Assembly (NCBI GenBank): GCA_905182255.1
Contig: CAJJAH010000002.1
Coordinates: 1 to 64,000 of the forward strand
Direction of reading: 5' to 3'
Source: Cryomorphaceae bacterium BACL11 MAG-121001-bin54
GTDB lineage: Bacteria > Bacteroidota > Bacteroidia > Flavobacteriales > BACL11
Length of the DNA: 64,000 nucleotides
Shown: positions 1-7,978 of the stretch, piece after piece
Numbering within the stretch: position 1 is the first letter of the stretch
Layout: each line of letters starts with the position of its first letter
Program-made: the position numbers and the translations under genes
Notes under the pieces: model-generated
What the model was told of the DNA's origin: nothing
Database searches by the model: none
The model's input: the letters and a program-made list of their open reading frames with translations, nothing else

Positions 1-40
1 GCTTTTTTTTATAAAATAAATTCTTCTAATTAGAATTAAT

Positions 41-105
41 AAAACCCACTCAAATGAGTGGGTTTCTTTTTGGTGGGCCTTACGGTCCTAAGTTCGAACT
101 TTTTT
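41..105 (+). repeat. Dispersed structured repeat, copy R1
   Basis: aaaacccactcaaatgagtgggtttctttttggtgggccttacggtcctaagttcgaactttttt; two hairpins plus AGTTCGAACT palindrome and T-tract. Confidence 0.9.
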
Positions 106-889
106 ATTTCTTAGTAGCTTTTAGATTAAATACATAAGGAGTACTATTCTTTTCTCTTTTTTCTAAAACATATTTCCCTTTTTCCTTTTTAATCATTCCA
201 TCCAATAAGAATGGACTATAATCAAATTCTTCAAAATGTGTTAGTTTTAATCCGTTAGATTCTAATGCGGAAAATATATTTGTTAGTGAATGGTTCCACC
301 AACATGTTTTGGTTACTAATTCTGAACCACCATCAGTATAAGTACCGTTTTCAATTTCAATGTCAGGTTTAGGATCGTAGAAATAGTCGTATCCATTATC
401 TTTTATGAGATCTAAAAAAGGGTGAAATTCAGTTAATAGAAACAGTCCTCCTTTTTTTAGGTGAGTAGCAATGGTTGCAGCCCATTTATCTAAATCAGGA
501 AGCCATCCAATTACTCCATAAGAGCTAAAAATTATATCAAACTCTTTGTTAAGTTTTAAATCTAAAACATTGCTTTCTATAAAGTTAACATGCATATTCA
601 TTTCTGCTGCTATTCTTTTAGCTTCATTTATTGCTGCATCTGAAAAATCTACACCAGTTACTTTAGCTCCCATTCTGGCAAAAGAAATACTATCTTGACC
701 AAAGTGACATTGTAGATGAAGTAATGACTTTCCTTTTACATCTCCGATAGCATTAAGTTCAATAGGTTTTAATGAAGTCTTACCTTTCTTAAATTCTTCA
801 TTATTATAAAAGTTAGATTTTATATGAATAGGAGTTCTTTTATTCCAGGCTTTTTTATTGGTTTCTATATGTTTTTTAAATTCTGTCAT
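104..889 (-). CDS. Class I SAM-dependent methyltransferase
   Basis: ORF with SAM-binding motif I-like LLHLQCHFGQDSISFARMGAKVTGVDFS; stop codon abuts repeat R1. Confidence 0.85.
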   Translation of the reverse strand: MTEFKKHIETNKKAWNKRTPIHIKSNFYNNEEFKKGKTSLKPIELNAIGDVKGKSLLHLQCHFGQDSISFARMGAKVTGVDFSDAAINEAKRIAAEMNMHVNFIESNVLDLKLNKEFDIIFSSYGVIGWLPDLDKWAATIATHLKKGGLFLLTEFHPFLDLIKDNGYDYFYDPKPDIEIENGTYTDGGSELVTKTCWWNHSLTNIFSALESNGLKLTHFEEFDYSPFLLDGMIKKEKGKYVLEKREKNSTPYVFNLKATKK

Positions 890-926
890 ATTTAAATGTT
901 CTTGGCTTTAAATTATGCTAAAATAA

Positions 927-988
927 TAAAACCCACTCAATTGAGTGGGTTTCTTTTTGGTGGGCCTCTCGGTCCTAAGTTCGAACTA
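927..988 (+). repeat. Dispersed structured repeat, copy R2
   Basis: aaaacccactcaattgagtgggtttctttttggtgggcctctcggtcctaagttcgaac. Confidence 0.9.
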
Positions 989-991
989 TTT

Positions 992-1020
992 TAAAGTATT
1001 ATGCTTAGCATAATACTTTA
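992..1020. promoter_or_regulatory. Perfect 13-bp dyad TAAAGTATTATGC-TTA-GCATAATACTTTA upstream of a TAnnTTTG promoter motif (TATTTTTG, 1033-1040)
   Basis: Inverted repeat read directly; Bacteroidetes -7 consensus TAnnTTTG follows at 1033. Confidence 0.6.
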
Positions 1021-1067
1021 TTTAAAATCCTTTATTTTTGTGAAATATTAACTAAATAAAAAGAAAA

Positions 1068-1721
1068 ATGAAAAAATTACTTTACACATTATTAGCAGTA
1101 TCCATAATATTTTCTGCTTGCAAGAAAGAAGATGAAGAAACTAATTCAAGCAACAACAACAATAATAATAACTCTACCTCAATTGTAGGTGTGTGGACAC
1201 CTACTTCTGTTACTATAGACACATCAATGACAACTATTATAGATGGAGAAACAGTAAATGATTTGGATGGTGAGATAATGACATACTCTGGAACTGAAAC
1301 AACGACGCCAGCAGAAGCTGGGATAGACGGAAATTTGGAGTTTACTGATAATGGACTAGCAATTTTTGATGCTGATGATGATACAAGTATATATTCCTAC
1401 TCAAATAATGTAGTGACAATAATAAATGACGATGGAGAATTAACTGAGTTTACCTGTACATTCACAGGGTCTGACATTCTTGCATTAACAATGTCATACG
1501 GTATGGATACATCTTACAATGAACCAATGTTAATATTTCTTGGTTACCCTGAAGGGAATATTTCTATATCTGCAAATCAATCATTGACAATAAATGCCTC
1601 AAGAAGTACAGTTATAAACACTAATGTAAATCAAAGAATTGGAAATACAAATCATAATTGGTTTGTAAAACCGAGATTTGATAATATTTTGAAAAGAGTA
1701 TTAAATAAACTAAAAAAATAA
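1068..1721 (+). CDS. Lipoprotein (lipobox FSAC)
   Basis: MKKLLYTLLAVSIIFSACKKEDEE signal peptide/lipobox. Confidence 0.75.
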   Translation: MKKLLYTLLAVSIIFSACKKEDEETNSSNNNNNNNSTSIVGVWTPTSVTIDTSMTTIIDGETVNDLDGEIMTYSGTETTTPAEAGIDGNLEFTDNGLAIFDADDDTSIYSYSNNVVTIINDDGELTEFTCTFTGSDILALTMSYGMDTSYNEPMLIFLGYPEGNISISANQSLTINASRSTVINTNVNQRIGNTNHNWFVKPRFDNILKRVLNKLKK

Positions 1722-1754
1722 AAATAAATTATTTTTCATAAATTCTAAAATAAT

Positions 1755-1819
1755 TAAACCCACTCATTTGAGTGGGTTTTATTTTTTGTGGGCCTTACGG
1801 TCCTAAGTTCGAATTTTTT
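1755..1819 (+). repeat. Dispersed structured repeat, copy R3
   Basis: ttaaacccactcatttgagtgggttttattttttgtgggccttacggtcctaagttcgaatttttt. Confidence 0.9.
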
Positions 1820-1999
1820 CCATAGATATATTAATCTGAATATGTAAGGCTATTACTAGATATGAAAATTGTTATAAGTTTTTTGAATTCGTAAGATGTT
1901 ATTTAAAAAGATATTGTAAGTTGCAAGAAACTACATAATTTTGCATTGTTAAAATCGATTTAAGCATCTAAAATAAATTATTAAATTTAAAACAAAATT

Positions 2000-3157
2000 A
2001 TGAAAAAATTATTATTAACAACAATGGCAGCTTTGACAATCTTATTTGCTCAAGCACAAACCTTATGTGATCCAAACATGACTTACACAACAGGTTCACA
2101 ATATCAATTAGAAATAGCAATACCAGTAACTGGAAATAGTTTACCTACTATGGCACCTTTGTATGCTGTAACTTATGGTGATGGAAATATGTTAGCTGAA
2201 GATAGCTGTTTTAGTGGTCCTTGTACACATATGGTATACAACTATAACCCAAATGGAACGTATTATGATACACTTACAACTTGTATATCCTACACACTTA
2301 CCGATACAGTAGGTTATGTTGACACTTTAATGTGTTGTTTTTTTCAATATTGGGATGGAAGTGTTTGGTCAGTTCCAGGAGGAACTCCTACACCTTCTTG
2401 GGATTGTGCGCCAAATACAATATTAGGCTGTGTTGACTCAGGAACTGGATTAGGACAATATACTTCATTGTTATCTTGTCAATTAGGATGTGGAGCGCCA
2501 TGTCCTGGTGTAGCTTCTATCGCTCAGAACACAAACATTTTTACTGCAAATATTACTGGAGGAATAGCGCCATATACTTATTTATGGAGTACTGGTGAAA
2601 CTACACAAGCTATTACTGTTTCATTAAGTATGTCAGGAAATTGTGATGTTACTGATGCTAATGGGTGTGTCTATTCTGCTAATTATTCTTATTCAGCAGG
2701 ACAATTTGTTGCTTGTGATTCCATGACTCTTTTTAGTACAGGTGGTTCACCACAAACAATTTTAATGGCGGAAGTACCGTTTAGCATCATGGATATTGCT
2801 TCTTGGATTACTACTGCTCCAGATGGAACAGTTTTAGGAGTAGATAGTATGTCTAATTCACATCAGATTTTTAATAATATGAATAATGGTCAGCCCTATG
2901 ACACTATTAATGTTTGTATTTCTTACTTTGATGTTAATGGTTATTTTACATGTTGTGTAACCTGGATATGGGATACAAATTCAGGCGTTTGGGCTAAGAT
3001 GGGTAGTGTTACTTCATTAGATGAAATGAACTTAGATACCAAGAAATTGATTAAAATAGTAGATGTTTTAGGAAGAGAAACATTTCCAAAAAATAAACAA
3101 ATCTTATTTTATATCTATGAGGATGGTACAATAGATAAGAAATATATAATAGAATAG
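2000..3157 (+). CDS. Secreted Cys-rich protein with two internal domain copies and short T9SS-type C-terminus
   Basis: Signal peptide MKKLLLTTMAALTILFAQAQ; C-terminus LIKIVDVLGRETFPKNKQILFYIYEDGTIDKKYIIE. Confidence 0.7.
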   Translation: MKKLLLTTMAALTILFAQAQTLCDPNMTYTTGSQYQLEIAIPVTGNSLPTMAPLYAVTYGDGNMLAEDSCFSGPCTHMVYNYNPNGTYYDTLTTCISYTLTDTVGYVDTLMCCFFQYWDGSVWSVPGGTPTPSWDCAPNTILGCVDSGTGLGQYTSLLSCQLGCGAPCPGVASIAQNTNIFTANITGGIAPYTYLWSTGETTQAITVSLSMSGNCDVTDANGCVYSANYSYSAGQFVACDSMTLFSTGGSPQTILMAEVPFSIMDIASWITTAPDGTVLGVDSMSNSHQIFNNMNNGQPYDTINVCISYFDVNGYFTCCVTWIWDTNSGVWAKMGSVTSLDEMNLDTKKLIKIVDVLGRETFPKNKQILFYIYEDGTIDKKYIIE

Positions 3158-3187
3158 TTTAAGTGGTTAATCTATAAGTAATAATAT

Positions 3188-3206
3188 TAGGGGCTTTAAG
3201 CCCCTA
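3188..3206. terminator. Hairpin TAGGGGC-TTTAA-GCCCCTA between cargo genes
   Basis: Perfect inverted repeat just downstream of stop at 3157. Confidence 0.5.
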
Positions 3207-3230
3207 CTTTATATAATAAAAATTAAAAAT

Positions 3231-4610
3231 ATGAAAAAAGGGCTACTATTATTACTTTGCTTACCAATGATTGGGTTTGGGCAAAATTGTCCTACTATAG
3301 GCTTTCCAAGTTACTATAATTGTTCTGATATTGCTCAATTTGTTGTTGATTATCCAAACTGCAATAACCTACCTAGTACACTCAGACTACCTTTTGATGG
3401 AGGAGATCTAACTAATTATCCTGGCTTAACTCAATTAGATTCTATAAGTGGTAGTGTAGTGTGTAATGAATGTGAGATCACTTCATTTGCTGGGCTTTCT
3501 GCTTTAAAATATGTTGGTGGAAATGTTTATATTGATGAGCCTCATGATATAATTACAGATTTATATGGTTTAACAAATTTGAGTCACATTGGAGGGAGTC
3601 TATCTTTATTGGAATGTGGAGATCTTATTTCTACAAATGGGATTGCAAATTTAAATAGTGTAAATGAAGTTAGAATTGTGGAATGTGATAATATTGTTAA
3701 TATTGTTGGCTTTGATGATATAGATTCTTTAATAGGGGGCTTATATATAGAAGAAACATCTTTGACAAACCTTAATGGATTTAACAATTTGAAATTTATT
3801 GGAAACCTAGAAATTTCTGAAAATCCTATGCTTAATAATCTTATTGGCTTATCATCTGTTTTAACAGTAGATGGTTATATAGAAATTGTTGAAAATATAT
3901 CATTACAAAGTTTATTTGGATTAGACAGTATTATTCCAAATCAAATATCTAATCTTATTTTAACAGACAATGATTCTTTAAGTTACTGTAATCTTGATAA
4001 TATTTGTGAATATATTGACCAGGGGTATGGGCCATCTACTATTTATGCTAACAAAACAAATTGTAATTCAATTTTAGATGTTCAGAATCAGTGCCTCTCT
4101 CTCCCTCAGTATATTAGTGTAAATGGAGTCTATCATGCTGATACAGTTCAGTATGCAACCCCTTTAGATTTAGACTTTTGGTTTGTAAATAATAGTATCA
4201 CAACATACTTCATTAGTTCTATTACTGCTAACATAGCGATTATTCCAGTGAACGCATCTATAATTAATCTACAACCATTTTCATTTACACAAACTATACC
4301 TCAAGCTGCTTTTTATCCAGGAGATAGTATTTATATTTCACCTCCTGTTGGGGTTCAATTATATCAACAAGCAGGAGATAATTTAGTTGTTATCTGGCCT
4401 TCTATGGCTGTCCCATTCATTTCAGATACCAGTGTTACTCCATTATATGTAATTCCACCTGTAACATCTGTTAATGAGATGATTTATCCTATTTATGAAG
4501 AATTTGATAATTCTTTATACGATTTGATGGGTAGAAGGTATGATAATATTATTGATATTCCTTCAGGGGTTATGTACATAAGAGATGGTAAGAAATACAT
4601 TAAAAAATAA
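3231..4610 (+). CDS. Secreted receptor L-domain/LRR-like protein with T9SS-type C-terminus
   Basis: MKKGLLLLLCLPMIGFGQ signal peptide; repeated LxxIGG/LNGFNNLKFIGNLEI motifs; C-term YDLMGRRYDNIIDIPSGVMYIRDGKKYIKK. Confidence 0.65.
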   Translation: MKKGLLLLLCLPMIGFGQNCPTIGFPSYYNCSDIAQFVVDYPNCNNLPSTLRLPFDGGDLTNYPGLTQLDSISGSVVCNECEITSFAGLSALKYVGGNVYIDEPHDIITDLYGLTNLSHIGGSLSLLECGDLISTNGIANLNSVNEVRIVECDNIVNIVGFDDIDSLIGGLYIEETSLTNLNGFNNLKFIGNLEISENPMLNNLIGLSSVLTVDGYIEIVENISLQSLFGLDSIIPNQISNLILTDNDSLSYCNLDNICEYIDQGYGPSTIYANKTNCNSILDVQNQCLSLPQYISVNGVYHADTVQYATPLDLDFWFVNNSITTYFISSITANIAIIPVNASIINLQPFSFTQTIPQAAFYPGDSIYISPPVGVQLYQQAGDNLVVIWPSMAVPFISDTSVTPLYVIPPVTSVNEMIYPIYEEFDNSLYDLMGRRYDNIIDIPSGVMYIRDGKKYIKK

Positions 4611-4618
4611 TCATTCTA

Positions 4619-5941
4619 ATGAATAATGCTTTAGACACTATAGTTGCAACACTTTCAAAGGAGGAGGTTAGATTCTTTAAATTATTTCTAAACAGAACAG
4701 ATAATAAGAATCGAAAAGATGTAGATCTTTTTGATTATATGAAGAAGAAAAAAGGTGATTTCACTACTAAAGATGTCTTAAAGAAACTAGAAACAAATCC
4801 AAATAATTATTATCAAATTAAAAACCGACTTTATCATGAATTGAATAATTCTATGGTATGGCAGCATATTTGGAAAGATAACCAATCTAAATCCTTTAGT
4901 TATATATTGCTTTCAAGAGTATATAAAAATAAAGGTGAATTAGAGCTAGCTTTTCATTACTTACAGCATGCTGAGAAGGAAGCAATAGATTCAGAATTAC
5001 ATGAGGTTTTGTCTATCATTTATTCAGAGATAATTAAGATTTCTCATGAAATACTTTCTATTGATGTAGATTATTATATTGAGCTAAAAATAAATAATAT
5101 TAAGATATTGTCTGAGATTGATGAGATGGATTTATTATTAGCTAAAATAATGTATGATATAAGAACAAAACAGAATTTTGGCAAATCAGATATTAGCTTA
5201 GTTCAACTGATTAAAACAAAATACGGAAAGATTTCAAAAGAAAAGAATTTAGTAAATAGTGCTAGATTTAGAATAAGATTATTTAAAATGTATAGTCGTT
5301 TATTGCTGCAGGAACGCGATTATCAATCATTAGAGAAGTTTCTAATTGAAAGTAATAATGAGTTTAAAAAGGATATGTTATTTGATAGGTCAAATCATAA
5401 TGAAAAGTTAACTCTATTAACTTATTTAACAAATTGTTTGTATAAAACTAAGAAGCATAAGGAATCATTAAAATATGCTGAACTATTACTAATTAGCATG
5501 AAAGAGTATGATTCTTTTTTGCATGATAAGTATCTGTTTTTCTATTATAATAGTTTGGTGTTAAATTATGCTAAGACTGATAAAGATAAAGCACTAGATT
5601 ATTTAAATAAAGCAAGTAAAAATGAAGTCATTAAAAAATTACCATCTTACACTAGTTTCATTTATTTAAATAAATCATTAATTTATTTTCATCAGGATAA
5701 TTTTATTGATGCTCAAAAGAATATGTCTAGATTAATTCTACAAGAAGATTTTCTTTTATTAGATAAAGCTTTTCAATTAAAGATTTTGATTGCTGATGTA
5801 ATAATTAGGTTTAAAAATGGACAACACGATATTGTACAGAAGATTGAAGATATTAGAAAAAACCATAAGCAATTATTATTGGATGAAGAGTGTGTTCGAG
5901 ATAGAGAAATGATAAATATAATATCTAAAGAAGATCTATGA
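4619..5941 (+). CDS. Conserved hypothetical protein, helical/TPR-like; probably frameshifted near its 3' end
   Basis: Long ORF; an alternative frame continues KIYDEDIADDKKRILSYMSDSDSDDLDIISYNLWLRNNL to about 6049. Confidence 0.55.
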   Translation: MNNALDTIVATLSKEEVRFFKLFLNRTDNKNRKDVDLFDYMKKKKGDFTTKDVLKKLETNPNNYYQIKNRLYHELNNSMVWQHIWKDNQSKSFSYILLSRVYKNKGELELAFHYLQHAEKEAIDSELHEVLSIIYSEIIKISHEILSIDVDYYIELKINNIKILSEIDEMDLLLAKIMYDIRTKQNFGKSDISLVQLIKTKYGKISKEKNLVNSARFRIRLFKMYSRLLLQERDYQSLEKFLIESNNEFKKDMLFDRSNHNEKLTLLTYLTNCLYKTKKHKESLKYAELLLISMKEYDSFLHDKYLFFYYNSLVLNYAKTDKDKALDYLNKASKNEVIKKLPSYTSFIYLNKSLIYFHQDNFIDAQKNMSRLILQEDFLLLDKAFQLKILIADVIIRFKNGQHDIVQKIEDIRKNHKQLLLDEECVRDREMINIISKEDL

Positions 5942-6066
5942 TGAGGATATCGCAGATGATAAAAAAAGAATATTGTCTTATATGTCAGATTCTGATTCAG
6001 ATGATTTAGATATTATTAGTTATAATCTTTGGTTAAGAAATAATCTATAAATACTAAAATATCATT

Positions 6067-6844
6067 TTGGAAGTATATAATGGCCCTCATTTAATCATAG
6101 AATATGAAAAAGAAAATTCAAGGCTAATTAATACTTGGAAATCTAACCCGCATAATGATGTGGTGTACAGAGAAGAGTTGATAGAATATCTAGACATATC
6201 TAAGAAAATTAAGCCTAGTCAAATGATTTGGATTCTAGATAAAAAAACTTTTAAACCAAATCTTGCTACAAAAAAATGGGTTGATGAAGTTATTTTAAAT
6301 CCAATATTTAAATCTGGATTTGTAAAGAGAAGGGCTGATGGTTATGATCAATTGGCATTTGTTTTTGGACAAGATGTTTCGGTTTTGATGCAAGGAGTAG
6401 AGAAGCCCATATACTGGATTTAACCCAAAGTATTTTACAAATGAAATAGAAGCTATTAATTGGTTAAGTAAAGAATCAAAAGCTATAGATTATAAGACTA
6501 TTAATCAGAATTTAGATATCACTTTTAAAGGAATAGATGATAATGAAAAAATAGTATTTGAGTTTAAAGAAGATGCATCAAAATTTGATGGTATTATCAA
6601 TTTATTTAAAACTATTATTGAACAACATCACTTCATGAAGAATAATACTGATAAATATTCTAGCTTAACTAAAAGAGAAAGGGAAACACTCAAATTCATC
6701 ATTAATGGATATGACAATAAACAGATAGCTGAAAAAATGCATATTTCTCCCAATACCATCCGAACTCATAGAAATAGAATTTGGCATAAACTTGAAATTA
6801 AGCATTTTAGTAATTGCTTGAAATATAAATGTTTTTTCAACTAA
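6067..6844 (+). pseudogene. LuxR-family HTH regulator split by a frameshift near 6418 (ORFs 6067-6423 and 6422-6844)
   Basis: Frame 2 is open from 6422 (NPKYFTNEIEAINWL...) into SSLTKRERETLKFIINGYDNKQIAEKMHISPNTIRTHRNRIWHKL, a LuxR HTH; frame 1 ends PIYWI*. Confidence 0.6.
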
Positions 6845-6854
6845 ACCGCTTGAC

Positions 6855-6884
6855 TTAAATTACGCTTTATAGCGTATTGTGGTA
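6855..6884 (+). repeat. 30-bp direct repeat copy A containing dyad TACGC-TTTATA-GCGTA
   Basis: ttaaattacgctttatagcgtattgtggta identical to 7105-7134; TAttTTTG at 6900-6907. Confidence 0.85.
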
Positions 6885-6959
6885 ACTAAAGATAAAATCT
6901 ATTTTTGTTTTGTAAAACTTATTATTAAATACAAATTAATTTTTCAATAGATTACTTAA

Positions 6960-7034
6960 ATACACCTAACTTTCTCTAAATAAACTTAGTTTTCATAATA
7001 CATGCTTTAATAGGTATAGAGAAGTTAGGTGTAT
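6960..7034. repeat. Inverted repeat, arms 6960-6978 and 7017-7034 (one bulge)
   Basis: ATACACCTAACTTTCTCTA / TAGAGAAGTTAGGTGTAT. Confidence 0.75.
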
Positions 7035-7104
7035 GGCGGTATAAATCCTCTCACTTTTAATAGAATGCTTAAAATATGCATGGTTTTTTAATTAAACTCC
7101 TTTA

Positions 7105-7134
7105 TTAAATTACGCTTTATAGCGTATTGTGGTA
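7105..7134 (+). repeat. 30-bp direct repeat copy B; TTG plus TAATTTTG (7151-7158) promoter-like motif downstream
   Basis: Identical to 6855-6884; -7-like TAnnTTTG at 7151. Confidence 0.8.
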
Positions 7135-7181
7135 CTCTAACTCTATTACCTAATTTTGTTGTCTAAATTAACAATACGATT

Positions 7182-7955
7182 ATGAAAAAAAACAAGATCT
7201 TATCACTCGCATTTTTACTCTTTTTACAGTTAATAGCTTCAGGGCAATCTATAACTCTCACTCTTGACAGTATTTCTTCAAACACGAATTGTAATGATAT
7301 TTGGACAGAACAAAATTTAGATCTTAGCTTTGTCATTGGAACTAGTGATGATTGTGGGGCAGGAGCTTGTTATTTTGATGTAGAGCCAACATATGTATGG
7401 CTTTACCCATCAAGACTATCTGTTGATTTATCAGGTTTACAAAACATCCAAAAAGTAGAGATTGACGTTATAAGTTATTGCAGTTATTTTAGTCCACAAT
7501 GTACCTTCTCTCATTTAATGGATAGTACTGGGATGATCATAAATACTGTGGGAAACACAATCAATAATCCAGGAAACTCTATTAATGGTACGCTTGAAAC
7601 CATAATAATTGAAAACCCTACTGAAGGCTTTTTAAGCGAACTAGCTATTAGTTCTTGTGAGGGCAACGTACATGAGATACGAATCTATCAAAACATATTG
7701 AGTACTAATCAAATAGAGTTAGATGATAGAGCATTCGCTATTTATCCAAATCCGGTAATAGATATGATCAATATTGATGTTTCGGGCAACCTAAAATATG
7801 AGGCAACTATTTATGATTTACAAGGAAGAATAATGATCAGTACAACAAACCAATCTACAATTGATATTCAAACCTTAACTCAAGGAACTTATTTAATTAA
7901 AATCACAGACTTAGACTCTGGTCAAAATGTAAGTGAAAAAATAATTATAGAATAA
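7182..7955 (+). CDS. T9SS type A sorting domain-containing secreted protein
   Basis: Signal peptide; C-terminus FAIYPNPVIDMINIDVSGNLKYEATIYDLQGRIM...GTYLIKITD. Confidence 0.85.
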   Translation: MKKNKILSLAFLLFLQLIASGQSITLTLDSISSNTNCNDIWTEQNLDLSFVIGTSDDCGAGACYFDVEPTYVWLYPSRLSVDLSGLQNIQKVEIDVISYCSYFSPQCTFSHLMDSTGMIINTVGNTINNPGNSINGTLETIIIENPTEGFLSELAISSCEGNVHEIRIYQNILSTNQIELDDRAFAIYPNPVIDMINIDVSGNLKYEATIYDLQGRIMISTTNQSTIDIQTLTQGTYLIKITDLDSGQNVSEKIIIE

Positions 7956-7978
7956 ACGCTTAACAAACAACTAAGATT

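Noticed and set aside
41-105. Complete tRNA gene on the minus strand
   Set aside because: Only a T-loop/CCA-like tail is present. The T-stem does not pair with the upstream bases, and there is no D-arm or anticodon arm.
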